The position numbers and the translations under genes are program-made. The notes under the pieces were generated by a model that was not told the origin of the DNA, did no database searches, and saw nothing but the letters and a program-made list of their open reading frames with translations. Of a DNA stretch of 64,000 bases, positions 29,360 through 38,882 are shown piece after piece. The DNA is taken from contig NZ_MOBR01000002.1 in assembly GCF_003732705.1 (NCBI RefSeq), positions 214,208-278,207 of the forward strand, read 5' to 3'. Each line of letters begins with the position of its first letter. Within the stretch, counting starts at the first letter, position 1. This DNA comes from Pseudomonas frederiksbergensis. Lineage in GTDB: Bacteria > Pseudomonadota > Gammaproteobacteria > Pseudomonadales > Pseudomonadaceae.

Positions 29360-29998
29360 TTACCAGCGACCATCCCACGCGGCGAAGTTCTGCAGCAATT
29401 GCAGGCCATGGGTATGGCTCTTCTCCGGGTGGAACTGCACGGCGAAACGCGAGCCATCGGCCAGCGCCGCGGCGAAATCGACACCGTAGTGACCGCCACC
29501 CACCACTTGCCGCGCATTGCCGGCAGCGATGTAGTAGCTGTGCACAAAGTAGAAACGCGCCAGGTCCGGAATGTTGTGCCACAGCGGGTGATCCACCGTC
29601 TGCTTCACTTCATTCCAGCCCATGTGCGGGACTTTCAGGTGTTCGCCGTCTTCATGCAGGTCTTTGCCGAAGAACTTCACCGCGCCCGGGAACAGGCCGA
29701 TGCAGTCCACGCCGTCGTTCTCTTCACTGCTGTCGAGCAAGGCTTGCATGCCGACGCAGATACCGAGGAACGGACGGTCCTGGCTGACTTCACGCACCAG
29801 CGAATCGAAGCCCAGGCGACGGATCTCCGCCATGCAATCGCGAATTGCACCGACCCCGGGGAAAACCACCCGGTCGGCTTCGCGAATCACATCGGCATCG
29901 CTGGTGATCAAGACCTTGCCGGCACCCACGTGCTCGAGGGCCTTGGCCACCGAGTGCAGGTTGCCCATGCCGTAATCGATAACCGCGACCGTCTGCAT
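29360..29998 (-). CDS. hisH: Imidazole glycerol phosphate synthase, glutaminase subunit
   Basis: HisH is a class I glutamine amidotransferase that feeds ammonia to HisF. In the 212 residues the nucleophile cysteine lies in [11 protein letters not shown] and the His/Glu of the triad in FHPEKSH. The start [17 protein letters not shown] is the conserved N-terminus, and its A overlaps the last base of the hisB stop codon. Confidence 0.96.
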   Translation of the reverse strand: MQTVAVIDYGMGNLHSVAKALEHVGAGKVLITSDADVIREADRVVFPGVGAIRDCMAEIRRLGFDSLVREVSQDRPFLGICVGMQALLDSSEENDGVDCIGLFPGAVKFFGKDLHEDGEHLKVPHMGWNEVKQTVDHPLWHNIPDLARFYFVHSYYIAAGNARQVVGGGHYGVDFAAALADGSRFAVQFHPEKSHTHGLQLLQNFAAWDGRW

Positions 29999-30591
29999 TA
30001 CAGAACGCCCTTGGTCGATGGCATTTGCCCGGCCATGCGGTCATCCAGCTCTACCGCCATGCGCAATGCACGGCCGAACGCCTTGAACACGGTTTCGATC
30101 TGGTGGTGGGTGTTGGTGCCGCGCAGGTTGTCGATGTGCAGGCTGACGAGCGCATGGTTGACGAAGCCCTGGAAGAATTCCTGGAACAGATCAACGTCGA
30201 AGCCGCCCACGGTGGCGCGGGTGTAGGGAACGTGCATCTGCAGGCCAGGACGGCCGGAGAAGTCGATCACCACGCGCGACAGCGCTTCATCGAGCGGCAC
30301 GTAGGCATGGCCGTAACGACGGATGCCTTTCTTGTCGCCGATGGCTTTGGCAAAGGCTTGACCCAAAGTGATACCGACGTCTTCCACCGTGTGGTGGTCG
30401 TCGATATGCAGGTCGCCCTTGCTGACAATATCCAGGTCGATCAGCCCGTGACGGGCGATCTGGTCCAGCATGTGCTCAAGAAAAGGAACACCGATATCAA
30501 ATCGGGCCTTTCCGGTGCCATCCAGGTTGATCGAGGCTTTGATCTGGGTTTCCAGAGTGTCGCGCTCGACTGACGCCTTACGTTCGGCCAT
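29998..30591 (-). CDS. hisB: Imidazoleglycerol-phosphate dehydratase
   Basis: This is the monofunctional bacterial dehydratase of histidine synthesis. The 197 residues contain the two manganese-binding motifs [11 protein letters not shown] and [17 protein letters not shown] second copy of each half-site follows ([10 protein letters not shown], and [15 protein letters not shown] near the end). The ATG at 30591 ([14 protein letters not shown]) is preferred to the in-frame codon just before it. It is the first gene of the hisB-H-DUF2164-A-F transcription unit. Confidence 0.96.
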   Translation of the reverse strand: MAERKASVERDTLETQIKASINLDGTGKARFDIGVPFLEHMLDQIARHGLIDLDIVSKGDLHIDDHHTVEDVGITLGQAFAKAIGDKKGIRRYGHAYVPLDEALSRVVIDFSGRPGLQMHVPYTRATVGGFDVDLFQEFFQGFVNHALVSLHIDNLRGTNTHHQIETVFKAFGRALRMAVELDDRMAGQMPSTKGVL

Positions 30592-30748
30592 CACCAGCTC
30601 CGCAAAATCATTGGGCGAAAAAGGCAGCCATTATAGGGGCGCGGGGCCGAAACAGAAACACGAGAGGTGATATGGCTGACGGATAGAACGCCCGGCTGTC
30701 GCGGGTAGACATGTCCATACAAGCGGATTTGCGGACGCCTCAAACAAA

Positions 30749-30840
30749 TGTGGGAGCGAGCCTGCTCGCGAAGAGGCCTTCACATTCAACATTTCTGTCG
30801 ACTGTCAGACCGCATTCGCGAGCAGGCTCGCTCCCACAGG
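30749..30840. repeat. REPIN-type inverted REP pair
   Basis: TGTGGGAGCGAGCCTGCTCG and its inverse lie between hisB and the transporter gene, with the inner loop containing TGTCGACTGTCAGAC. Confidence 0.87.
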
Positions 30841-30859
30841 GGTAGTGCGCTTGCTTAAC

Positions 30860-32524
30860 TTAGTGGAACAGAACCGCCGTTTTCTGCAAGGTCACCCACA
30901 CACCCCATGCCAACGGAATCCCCACCACCAGCCACGCAGCAATCGCCAACGGCTTGCTGCCCGGCGCGGCTTTCCACTCCAGCACGGTGCTGCTGTCAGC
31001 ACCTTTGTCGTGGCCCAGCGCCTGTTCGGCGGCCAGTTCAGCGTCGGTCATGAAGTATTTGTCGGCCACCGGACGCACCAGCAGGTTGCACAGGAAGCCC
31101 AGCACCAGCAGGCCCGCGAGGATGTACAGCGTGATGTCGTAAGCGGCGGCACGTTCAACGCCGATGCTCAGTTGATACTCACGCAGGTAGTTCACCAACA
31201 CCGGACCCAACACGCCCGCCGCCGCCCACGCCGTCAACAGACGACCATGGATCGCGCCGACCATTTGCGTACCAAACAGGTCAGCCAGGTAAGCCGGCAC
31301 GGTCGCAAAACCACCGCCGTACATCGACAGGATGATGCAGAACGCCGCCACGAACAGCGCCACGTTGCCCAGGTGACCTAGGTTCGGGATCAACGCGTAC
31401 AGGGCGAAGCCCAGGGCAAAGAACACGAAATAGGTGTTTTTACGACCCAGGTAATCGGAGAACGAAGCCCAGAAGAACCGGCCACCGATGTTGAACAGGC
31501 TCAGCAAACCGGTGAAACCGGCCGCAATCGCTGCGATCGAAGCCAGTTGCCCGGCGTCCAGCTTGCCGAATGGCAGGTCAACACCGATCAATTTACCGCC
31601 GAACACTTCCTGCAACAGTGGCGAAGCCATGCCGAGGATGCCGATACCAGCGGATACGTTCAGGCACAGCACCAGCCATACCAGACGGAATTGCGGGGTT
31701 TTCCAAGCGACGTTCACGTGAACGTGGCGATGAGTGATCATCGCGTTCGCCACTTTCTTCGCCGGAGCGGTCCAGCCCTCAGGCTTCCAGCCGGTTGGCG
31801 GAACGCGGTAGGACAGTGCGCCACCGATCATGAACACGAAGTAGATCGCGGCCATCACCAGGAAGCTCTGCCATACGCCCACGCCGGTCGGCGAAGCGAA
31901 GTGGCTCATCAAGGCTGCGGCCAGCGGAGCACCGACCATCGCGCCACCACCGAAACCCATGATCGCCATGCCCGTCGCCATGCCGCGCTTGTCCGGGAAC
32001 CACTTGATCAGGGTCGAGACCGGCGAGATGTAACCCAGGCCCAGGCCGATACCGCCAATGACCCCGGAGCCGATCCACATCAGCCAGATCTGGTGGGTAT
32101 AAATCCCCAGCGCCGAAATCAGCAGGCCACCGCACCAGCACAGTGCCGATACCACACCGGCCTTGCGCGGCCCGGCGTGTTCCAGCCAGCCGCCCCAGAT
32201 CGCTGCCGAACAGCCGAGGAAGATGAAGAACAGGGTGTAGATCCAGCCGAGCATCGAGATCGGCCAGTCGCATTGGGACGAGAAGATTTGCGAGATGAAA
32301 CTCATGTCCGGCGCGCAAGCCACCGGAGCGGTGACGCCCAGGGCCTTGGACAGCGGCAACCAGAACACCGAGAAGCCGTAGGCCATGCCGATGCAAAGGT
32401 GAATGGCCAACGCGGCCGGTGGTACCAGCCAACGGTTGAAACCGGGCTTGGCGATGATGCGTTCCTTGGACAGGAACGCGGGCTGGGCGGCTATGACGCC
32501 GTCCGCCGTGATGCTCGTGCTCAT
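30860..32524 (-). CDS. OFA-family MFS transporter (oxalate/formate antiporter type)
   Basis: This 554-residue inner-membrane transporter has twelve predicted helices beginning after about residue 30 (RWLVPPAALAIHLCIGMAYGFSVF). There is a large cytoplasmic insert near the middle (GWKPEGWTAPAKKVANAMIT) and a hydrophilic C-terminal region before the last helix. MFS motifs such as WFPDKRGMATGMAIMGFGGG fit the OFA branch. The start at 32524 (MSTSITADGV) is chosen because the upstream codons lack a ribosome site. The substrate, perhaps a small carboxylate, is inferred only from the family. Confidence 0.85.
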   Translation of the reverse strand: MSTSITADGVIAAQPAFLSKERIIAKPGFNRWLVPPAALAIHLCIGMAYGFSVFWLPLSKALGVTAPVACAPDMSFISQIFSSQCDWPISMLGWIYTLFFIFLGCSAAIWGGWLEHAGPRKAGVVSALCWCGGLLISALGIYTHQIWLMWIGSGVIGGIGLGLGYISPVSTLIKWFPDKRGMATGMAIMGFGGGAMVGAPLAAALMSHFASPTGVGVWQSFLVMAAIYFVFMIGGALSYRVPPTGWKPEGWTAPAKKVANAMITHRHVHVNVAWKTPQFRLVWLVLCLNVSAGIGILGMASPLLQEVFGGKLIGVDLPFGKLDAGQLASIAAIAAGFTGLLSLFNIGGRFFWASFSDYLGRKNTYFVFFALGFALYALIPNLGHLGNVALFVAAFCIILSMYGGGFATVPAYLADLFGTQMVGAIHGRLLTAWAAAGVLGPVLVNYLREYQLSIGVERAAAYDITLYILAGLLVLGFLCNLLVRPVADKYFMTDAELAAEQALGHDKGADSSTVLEWKAAPGSKPLAIAAWLVVGIPLAWGVWVTLQKTAVLFH

Positions 32525-32733
32525 TGTGTATCCCCCAATTATTAGTATGGTTCGCCAGCCACTCCTCACCCTCAGCCTTTATGCACGCAGACATGACCTT
32601 TTTTTCGAGTGAAACCCATTTGGCGTGACATTAAGTCGCAGAAGGACGGACGAACCTGCAGAGGTTACCATTTGCTCGTGACAGAAAAACCAAACTGACA
32701 TCACCTTTTGTATGTCATGTGATCTCTTTCTTT

Positions 32734-32820
32734 TGTAGGAGCTGCCGAAGGCTGCGATCTTTTGATTTTTTTGTAACCGAAGAAAGATCAAAAGATCGCA
32801 GCCTTCGGCAGCTCCTACAG
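32734..32820. repeat. Inverted repeat, GTAGGAGCTGCCGAAGGC family
   Basis: Two arms of about 30 bases (TGTAGGAGCTGCCGAAGGCT and its inverse) surround a short A/T-rich centre. This is another REP-like class of pseudomonads, distinct from the GAGCGAGGCTTGCC type. The surrounding 330-base gap has no other feature that I can support. Confidence 0.87.
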
Positions 32821-32853
32821 GTCGATATCTATACCCATCTGACAGGAACCGCC

Positions 32854-33258
32854 ATGCCGATCATTGTCGAGCCGCTGAACGAAGCCTCTTACCAGGATCA
32901 GCAAGATCTGCAAAAGATCTATCGCGACGCGCCGGATTGGCTGTTTGCGCCATTTGCCGGTGAAGTGCAGTTGATTGAGGGATGCCTGCGGGACGGCTCG
33001 CTGATCGCCGGGCGCTTCAATGATCGACTGCTGGGCGCAGGGCGTCTGCAGCGACAACAGGACGTCTGGCACTTGTCTCAAATTTGCGTGCGAAAAATTA
33101 CCCGTCGCCGTGGGGTGGCGGAACGTCTGGTGAGCGAAGCGCAGAAAATGGCGTTGCAATCGGGCGCGATATTACGGTTGCTGGCGCCTGCCGGGCACCT
33201 GGAAGCCCAGGCACTGGCGGCGAAACTGAACGTGCCGCTGGATGTGCTGCCCATATGA
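32854..33258 (+). CDS. PanZ/PanM-like GNAT acetyltransferase-fold protein
   Basis: This 134-residue GNAT-fold protein resembles PanM/PanZ of E. coli, which promotes maturation of the aspartate decarboxylase PanD and senses acetyl-CoA. Shared features are the N-terminal QDQQDLQKIY, AGRFNDRLLGAGRL, and VRKITRRRGVAERL, which would bind the cofactor pyrophosphate. The start at 32854 follows a ribosome site (CAGGAA), and the in-frame extension runs into a repeat. The PanZ assignment is by pattern and is plausible rather than certain. Confidence 0.78.
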   Translation: MPIIVEPLNEASYQDQQDLQKIYRDAPDWLFAPFAGEVQLIEGCLRDGSLIAGRFNDRLLGAGRLQRQQDVWHLSQICVRKITRRRGVAERLVSEAQKMALQSGAILRLLAPAGHLEAQALAAKLNVPLDVLPI

Positions 33259-33334
33259 ACTGACCGGTCATCAGTTTCGGAGCGCTATACTCCCCGGCTA
33301 AATTTTGAATTCGACTAACTACAAGGACTCGCCC

Positions 33335-35566
33335 ATGAAAGCGTTCGGCAAAATCCTGGGTCTGGTACTTCTCGGGCTGTTGCTGATCATTGTGGCGCTG
33401 GGCTTTGCCCTGACCCACCTCTTCGATCCCAACGACTATAAAGACGAGATTCGCCAGATTGCCCGCGACAAGGCCCACATCGAGCTGACGCTCAATGGCG
33501 ACATCGGGTGGAGCCTGTTCCCGTGGCTGGGCCTGGAATTGCACGAAGCCAGTGTCGCGACCCTGGTCAAACCCACCGAACCGTTCGCTGACCTGCAGAT
33601 GCTCGGCCTGTCGGTGCGCGTGCTGCCGCTGCTGCGCCGCGAAGTGCAGATGAGCGACGTACGCGTCGAAGGCCTGAACCTGCGCCTGAATCGCGACAAG
33701 GATGGCCACGGCAACTGGGAAGACATCGGCAAGATCCCGGCACCGGCCAATACGGACGCGACCCCGCCTGCGGTTCCCGCCGGCGAACCTGCACCCGAAG
33801 CCCCTGTCGTCGCGGAAAAACCACCGCAACCCATCCGTCTGGACATCGACAGCCTGACCGTGAACAACGCGCGGGTTGAATACAACGATGAAAAAACCGG
33901 CAAGAGCTACACCGCCGAAAGCATCCAGATGAGCACCGGTGCGGTTCACGACTCGACCAATATTCCGCTCAAGCTCACCGCATTCCTGTCCTCCAACCAG
34001 CCTGCACTGCGAGTGCGTACCGAGCTGAACGGTGAGTTACGCATTGCCCGCGCGCTCCAGCGCTACCAATTCGAAGACATGAAACTGTCGGGCGAAGTGA
34101 CCGGTGATCCGTTGCAAGGCAAGGCCATGACCTTTGCCGCCCAAGGCCAGTTACTGCTGGATAAAGCAGCAAACGTCGCCGAATGGACCGGCATCAAGAT
34201 CTCCGCCAACCAGTTGCGCGCTCTGGGTGAACTGAAGGTCAACGACCTCGACAAGACACCGCAAATCAACGGTGGCCTGTCGATTGCCCAGTTTGATTTG
34301 GCCAAATTCGTCGACAGCATCGGCCAGAAACTCCCGGCCATGGCCGAGGGTAGCCTGAGTAAAGTCGAGCTGGTCAGCCGTCTGGCCGGCACGCCGACCA
34401 GCCTGTCCTTCGATAACATCAACCTGAAGGTCGACGACAGCACCTTCAGCGGCCGTATCGCCGTCGAAGACTTTGCCAAACAATCGCTGCGGGCAATCCT
34501 CAAGGCTGACACGTTCAACGTCGACCGTTACCTGCCGCCCAAATCCGCCGAAGCCAACAGCGCCACGCAAGTGCGTCAGGCCGAAGTGGCCAGCACCGAA
34601 GCCGACGCCATGGCCGGTGCGGGCAGCACGCCGTTGCCGGAATCACCGACCAAAGGCGCGTGGAGCTCCGAGCGCCTGTTGCCGGTGGAGCGTCTGGCCA
34701 AACTCGACGTGGACGCCGACCTGACCTTCGGCCAGTTGACCCTCGACAAACTGCCGATCCAAAACGCAGCGCTCAAGGCTAACGGCCAGGGCGGCCTGCT
34801 GACCCTGGAAAACCTGCGCGGTGACTTGTACAACGGCAACTTCGAAGCCAAGGGCACGCTGGATGTGCGTCAGCAGGTACCAGCGCTGAGCATGCAAACC
34901 CGCATCACCAAGGTGCCGGTGGAAAAAATTCTCGAAAGCCAGGGCAAGAACCCTCCAGTCAAAGGCCTGGTGACGCTCACCAGTGCGCTGACCGGCAGCG
35001 GCAACAGCCAGAAAGCGCTGATCGAGACCCTCAACGGCAACGCCAGTTTTGTCATCAACAACGGCGTGCTGCTCAACGCCAACCTTGAGCAACAACTGTG
35101 CAAAGGCATCGCCACCCTGAACCGCAAAACTCTCAGCGGCGAACCGCGGGGCAAGGACACGCCGTTCCAGGAGCTCAAGGGCAACCTGACGTTCCGCAAC
35201 GGCGTGGCGAGCAATCCTGACATGAAAGTGCGCATCCCGGGCATGACCGTCAATGGTGACGGCGACGTCGATCTGCGCGTGCTGGGCATGGACTATCGCG
35301 TCGGCATCATCGTTGAAGGCGACACCAGCGCGCTGCCTGATCCGGCCTGCCAGGTTGGCGAGAAATACGTCGGCATCGAGTGGCCGCTGCGCTGCCGTGG
35401 CCCGCTGGAACTGGGCGCCAAGGCGTGCCGCGTGGACAACGAGCGCATGGGCCAGGTCGCCGCCAAACTGGCCGGAGAAAAGCTCAGTGACAAAATCGAC
35501 GAGAAGCTCGGCGACAAAGTCAGCCCGGAACTGAAAAACGCATTGAAGGGGCTGTTCAAGCGATGA
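33335..35566 (+). CDS. AsmA family protein
   Basis: This is a 743-residue inner-membrane-anchored periplasmic protein. A membrane helix (about residues 5-28) precedes a long beta-rich AsmA region. Relatives bridge the envelope and are implicated in phospholipid traffic and outer-membrane assembly. The N-terminal motif [19 protein letters not shown] is typical, and the C-terminal portion has the AsmA_2 pattern ([20 protein letters not shown]). The start [14 protein letters not shown] has a ribosome site (ACAAGGAC). The stop overlaps the mutY start by four bases, so AsmA-mutY-yggX form an operon. Confidence 0.92.
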   Translation: MKAFGKILGLVLLGLLLIIVALGFALTHLFDPNDYKDEIRQIARDKAHIELTLNGDIGWSLFPWLGLELHEASVATLVKPTEPFADLQMLGLSVRVLPLLRREVQMSDVRVEGLNLRLNRDKDGHGNWEDIGKIPAPANTDATPPAVPAGEPAPEAPVVAEKPPQPIRLDIDSLTVNNARVEYNDEKTGKSYTAESIQMSTGAVHDSTNIPLKLTAFLSSNQPALRVRTELNGELRIARALQRYQFEDMKLSGEVTGDPLQGKAMTFAAQGQLLLDKAANVAEWTGIKISANQLRALGELKVNDLDKTPQINGGLSIAQFDLAKFVDSIGQKLPAMAEGSLSKVELVSRLAGTPTSLSFDNINLKVDDSTFSGRIAVEDFAKQSLRAILKADTFNVDRYLPPKSAEANSATQVRQAEVASTEADAMAGAGSTPLPESPTKGAWSSERLLPVERLAKLDVDADLTFGQLTLDKLPIQNAALKANGQGGLLTLENLRGDLYNGNFEAKGTLDVRQQVPALSMQTRITKVPVEKILESQGKNPPVKGLVTLTSALTGSGNSQKALIETLNGNASFVINNGVLLNANLEQQLCKGIATLNRKTLSGEPRGKDTPFQELKGNLTFRNGVASNPDMKVRIPGMTVNGDGDVDLRVLGMDYRVGIIVEGDTSALPDPACQVGEKYVGIEWPLRCRGPLELGAKACRVDNERMGQVAAKLAGEKLSDKIDEKLGDKVSPELKNALKGLFKR

Positions 35567-36630
35567 GAGCCGAGCAGTTTTCATCGGCGGTGCTGGATTG
35601 GTACGACCGCCACGGCCGCCACGATTTGCCCTGGCAACAGGGCATCACCCCGTATCGGGTGTGGGTCTCGGAAATCATGTTGCAGCAGACCCAGGTCAGC
35701 ACCGTGCTGAATTACTTCGACCGGTTCATGGCTTCGCAGCCGACGGTCGAAGCCCTGGCCGCCGCGCCGGAAGACGAAGTGCTGCACCTGTGGACAGGCC
35801 TGGGTTACTACACCCGTGCGCGCAATTTGCAGAAGACCGCGAAAATCGTCGTCGCTGAACACGGCGGCGAGTTTCCCCGGGATGTGGAAAAACTGGTGGA
35901 GTTGCCAGGCATCGGTTTGTCCACGGCCGGCGCCATCGCCAGCCTGAGCATGGGCCTGCGCGCACCGATCCTCGATGGCAACGTCAAACGGGTGCTGGCG
36001 CGCTTTACCGCGCAAGAGGGTTATCCGGGCGAGCCGAAGGTCGCCAAACAGCTCTGGGCGAACGCTGAACGCTTTACGCCCCATGATCGGGTCAACGCCT
36101 ACACCCAAGCGATGATGGATCTGGGCGCCACGCTCTGCACCCGCAGCAAACCGAGTTGCCTGCTCTGCCCACTGGAAAAGGGCTGCGAAGCGCACATGCT
36201 TGGCCTGGAAACCCGCTACCCGATCCCCAAGCCGCGCAAAGCCGTACCGCAGAAGCGCACGTTGATGCCAATGCTCGCCAACGGCGAAGGCGCGATTCTG
36301 CTTTACCGTCGACCTTCCACGGGTTTGTGGGGCGGTCTGTGGAGCTTGCCGGAACTCGACGACCTCGACGACCTGCAACACCTGGCCACCCAGCACTCAC
36401 TGGAACTGGGCAGCCAACAAGCGCTGCCGAGCCTGGTGCACACCTTCAGCCATTTTCAGTTGTCCATCGAACCCTGGCTGGTCCAGGTCCAGGAGGCCGG
36501 CCATCACGTGGCCGAGGCCGACTGGCTCTGGTATAACCTCGCCACCCCGCCGCGCCTGGGCCTTGCCGCCCCGGTCAAAACCTTGCTCGAACGCGCGGCC
36601 GCCGTATTGAACGCAGGAGAGTCGTCATGA
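35563..36630 (+). CDS. mutY: A/G-specific adenine DNA glycosylase
   Basis: MutY removes adenine mispaired with 8-oxoguanine. The 355-residue protein has the catalytic glutamate in [12 protein letters not shown], the helix-hairpin-helix [14 protein letters not shown], the catalytic Asp in [12 protein letters not shown], and an iron-sulfur cluster loop C-x6-C-x2-C-x5-C ([17 protein letters not shown]). It also has a C-terminal NUDIX-like domain that recognises 8-oxoG. It overlaps AsmA upstream and yggX downstream by four bases each, a tight oxidative-damage-linked operon. Confidence 0.97.
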   Translation: MRAEQFSSAVLDWYDRHGRHDLPWQQGITPYRVWVSEIMLQQTQVSTVLNYFDRFMASQPTVEALAAAPEDEVLHLWTGLGYYTRARNLQKTAKIVVAEHGGEFPRDVEKLVELPGIGLSTAGAIASLSMGLRAPILDGNVKRVLARFTAQEGYPGEPKVAKQLWANAERFTPHDRVNAYTQAMMDLGATLCTRSKPSCLLCPLEKGCEAHMLGLETRYPIPKPRKAVPQKRTLMPMLANGEGAILLYRRPSTGLWGGLWSLPELDDLDDLQHLATQHSLELGSQQALPSLVHTFSHFQLSIEPWLVQVQEAGHHVAEADWLWYNLATPPRLGLAAPVKTLLERAAAVLNAGESS

Positions 36631-36899
36631 CCCGCACCATCATGTGCCGCAAGTACAAAGAAGAATTACCCGCCCTGGCCCACGCGCCGTTCCCGGGCGC
36701 CAAAGGTCAGGACATTCTTGACCACGTCTCGGCCAAGGCCTGGGCCGACTGGCAGAAACACCAGACCCTGCTGATCAACGAAAAACGCCTGAACATGATG
36801 AACGCCGAAGACCGCAAATATCTTCAGGGCGAGATGGACAAGTTCTTTTCCGGCGAGGAATACGCCCAGGCTGAAGGCTACGTTCCGCCAGCTGAATAA
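36627..36899 (+). CDS. yggX: Fe(II)-trafficking/oxidative damage protection protein
   Basis: YggX is a small (90-residue) cytosolic protein that protects iron-sulfur proteins from oxidation. [17 protein letters not shown] with its single conserved cysteine and FPGAKGQDI are diagnostic. It overlaps mutY by four bases, the same neighbours as in E. coli. It makes functional sense, since MutY holds an iron-sulfur cluster. Confidence 0.96.
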   Translation: MTRTIMCRKYKEELPALAHAPFPGAKGQDILDHVSAKAWADWQKHQTLLINEKRLNMMNAEDRKYLQGEMDKFFSGEEYAQAEGYVPPAE

Positions 36900-36963
36900 T
36901 CCCGATTTTTCAGGGGTCGGAACGTAAGCGACGGTAATAATTAAAATTTTTTTGAAAACTTTC

Positions 36964-36992
36964 TTGACGACCCCCTGAAAAACCAGTTTAAT
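36964..36992 (+). promoter_or_regulatory. Sigma-70 promoter of tRNA-Phe
   Basis: TTGACG (36964) and TTTAAT (36987) are 17 bases apart, followed by a GC-rich discriminator (GCGCCCCG), as expected for stable RNA. Confidence 0.82.
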
Positions 36993-37002
36993 GCGCCCCG
37001 TT

Positions 37003-37078
37003 GCCCAGATAGCTCAGTCGGTAGAGCAGGGGATTGAAAATCCCCGTGTCGGCGGTTCGATTCCGTCTCTGGGCACCA
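37003..37078 (+). tRNA. tRNA-Phe (GAA anticodon)
   Basis: The 76-base cloverleaf with encoded CCA has acceptor arms GCCCAGA/TCTGGGC. The D-loop is AGCTCAGTCGGTAGAGC, the anticodon stem-loop GGGGATTGAAAATCCCC (anticodon GAA), and the T-loop GGTTCGATTCC. Promoter and terminator are both visible. Confidence 0.98.
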
Positions 37079-37085
37079 AATACCG

Positions 37086-37118
37086 AAAACCCTGAATCGC
37101 AAGATTCAGGGTTTTTTT
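37086..37118 (+). terminator. Terminator of tRNA-Phe
   Basis: AACCCTGAATC-GCAA-GATTCAGGGTTTTTTT directly follows the tRNA. Confidence 0.93.
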
Positions 37119-37247
37119 ATGCCTGTGATTTGATCGAGCGCCACGCCGGCCTTTCTTCTACGACGTTCTTTTACAGACGGAAGGCTTAACGGCGGTAGCT
37201 ATGAGCTTTAATCAATGGGATTTCCTTTGCAAAGAGGACTGAATCCA

Positions 37248-37706
37248 ATGGCATCCCCGACGAAACTACAAAAGCGATCAAAACGCGCCAAAATAAAAGC
37301 CAAACAACAGCGCGTGGAACGCAGCATACCCCTATCGGCACGGCCTAATAGTCGTCCTGAAAACATTGGCTCGATCCAGTGGTTCGAGCAACTGTTTGCT
37401 CAATTTCGGGAAGCAGAAAAACGCAGCCGTAAAGCATTTTTCGTAGCTCTGTACACTTCTCTCGCTGATTTGATTTCGCTTAATCACGATCTCGAATCAG
37501 AGCTCACCGAATCGGAAGACCCTTCAGAAGCAATGGCAGTGCTCTGTCGATGCATTGTGGTCGATTATCGAAAGTGGGCCCATGGCGCAACGGAGGCCGA
37601 AACCTTCGAGTGGCTTACGAGGCCTGACGTGATTGAGGATATTACTCAGGCCAAGATTGACGCGATTACCGAGTTCACAGCAGATTTTTCTGAAGATGAA
37701 GAATAG
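37248..37706 (+). CDS. Uncharacterised protein, paralogue of the two at 41.0-41.9 kb
   Basis: This 152-residue protein of unknown function has a strongly basic N-terminus (KLQKRSKRAKIKAKQQ) followed by an acidic helical domain. The C-terminal motif VDYRKWAHG...FEWLTRPDVIEDI matches the genes at 41011 and 41434. The ATG at 37248 aligns with the MAS starts of the paralogues, so the upstream extension is excluded. It follows tRNA-Phe, lies apart from the other two copies and is lower in GC than its neighbours. Confidence 0.75.
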   Translation: MASPTKLQKRSKRAKIKAKQQRVERSIPLSARPNSRPENIGSIQWFEQLFAQFREAEKRSRKAFFVALYTSLADLISLNHDLESELTESEDPSEAMAVLCRCIVVDYRKWAHGATEAETFEWLTRPDVIEDITQAKIDAITEFTADFSEDEE

Positions 37707-37760
37707 CTCTGCTCGCTAACGAGCAAGCCAGATAAGCGTTGTCACAAGGACGTGAAAACC

Positions 37761-38096
37761 ATGAGCCAGAAGAAAACCCGCATCCCCCTGCCCCACCCGC
37801 CGCCACCGACACGTCACACCGAATGGCTGCTGATCTTCGTCAGCATCATGGTGATCGTAGCAGCGAGCCTGCTTGGCTATATGGTCATCGCAGGCCTGAT
37901 CGAGGGGCGGATCAGCAACATGAGTCGCGGCGCGTCCTATGAGGTTTACAGCCTTGCACAGCAGCCGCGTCACTTCTGGTTCACGATCATCGGGCATACC
38001 TTTTGGGTTTCCGTGCTGATCACGATGGGCGTAGGCACGATCTGGCTGGTTCGTAAGATCGACGCAACGCCCCAAAAACCTCCCCGTCGAAAATAA
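37761..38096 (+). CDS. Small two-helix membrane protein, unknown
   Basis: This 111-residue protein has two predicted membrane segments (about 20-45, WLLIFVSIMVIVAASLLGYM, and 70-95) and basic ends. I recognise no family. The ATG at 37761 is preferred to a GTG nine bases upstream because the AAGGA site then has normal spacing. A terminator follows directly. Confidence 0.68.
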   Translation: MSQKKTRIPLPHPPPPTRHTEWLLIFVSIMVIVAASLLGYMVIAGLIEGRISNMSRGASYEVYSLAQQPRHFWFTIIGHTFWVSVLITMGVGTIWLVRKIDATPQKPPRRK

Positions 38097-38113
38097 ACAC
38101 CCCCTCAGACTTA

Positions 38114-38141
38114 CAAAAAAACCGCTGCCTGCGGTTTTTTT
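38114..38141 (+). terminator. Intrinsic terminator
   Basis: AAAAAACCGC-TGCCT-GCGGTTTTTTT. It is symmetrical, so it may also serve the leftward gene that ends at 38161. Confidence 0.85.
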
Positions 38142-38160
38142 GTGTGCGCGGTTTTTGAGT

Positions 38161-38622
38161 TTATGAGCCAACGTATTGATCGCCGCTCCAATGCAGATTC
38201 AGATCACGGGCAGGACCACTTCCGACGTCCACCGTATTACGCCGTTCTTGGCCGTGACGCGTAGTGATCACCGTGTATTTACCGGCAGGTAGCTGCACAT
38301 AGACCAGAGGACCGGCCTGATTCAGCGTAAACACCGAATGCCCTTGGGCGTTCTGAACGACCACATCCACGTCGGGAATGTACTCATTCGCCGGCCCGAC
38401 CGAGAAACTCATGCGCAGGTTGTAGCCGTGGTTTTGCTGAATGAACCGTGACTCATCCAGGCCAATGCCTCCCGACAGGTAATTGATCCCATTCTGCTGT
38501 TCCTGCTGGATCTGCACACCAGTGCTGTCGACAGGACCCGCCGGCGTGGCATGAGCCATGACCGGAAACATCAACGCACCAACAGCGGCGATGGGCAACA
38601 TGAATGAAAGGATGTATTTCAT
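38161..38622 (-). CDS. Exported protein with a carboxypeptidase-regulatory-like fold, unknown
   Basis: This 153-residue protein has a signal peptide (MKYILSFMLPIAAVGALMFP...AHA) and a single beta-sandwich-like region (VDVVVQNAQGHSVFTLNQAGPLV, PAGKYTVITTRHGQERRNTV). This resembles small carboxypeptidase-regulatory or PEGA-like modules. The signal peptide fixes the start at 38622. Function is unknown, and the fold call is a pattern-based inference. Confidence 0.7.
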   Translation of the reverse strand: MKYILSFMLPIAAVGALMFPVMAHATPAGPVDSTGVQIQQEQQNGINYLSGGIGLDESRFIQQNHGYNLRMSFSVGPANEYIPDVDVVVQNAQGHSVFTLNQAGPLVYVQLPAGKYTVITTRHGQERRNTVDVGSGPARDLNLHWSGDQYVGS

Positions 38623-38882
38623 GATGGCGACTCCCGGGTTCGGAAGAACCCAATCGTTACCTTTTTTTAGATTTCTGACAGGGTGCTCAGTTTTAGATTG
38701 ATTCGAATCCAAGGTCACAGCGAATAGGACTACGCGTTGTATTCCTCAAACGTAGGAAGCAATCGACCGGGTCCTGCAAATCAGATCGGCAATTCCTTCC
38801 AGGTTTTCGGCAACGCCCGGCATCGCTGACAGGGCCGTAATTGGCAAGCTTTCCGCCAGTTCATACAACGGCGGAAGACTTC

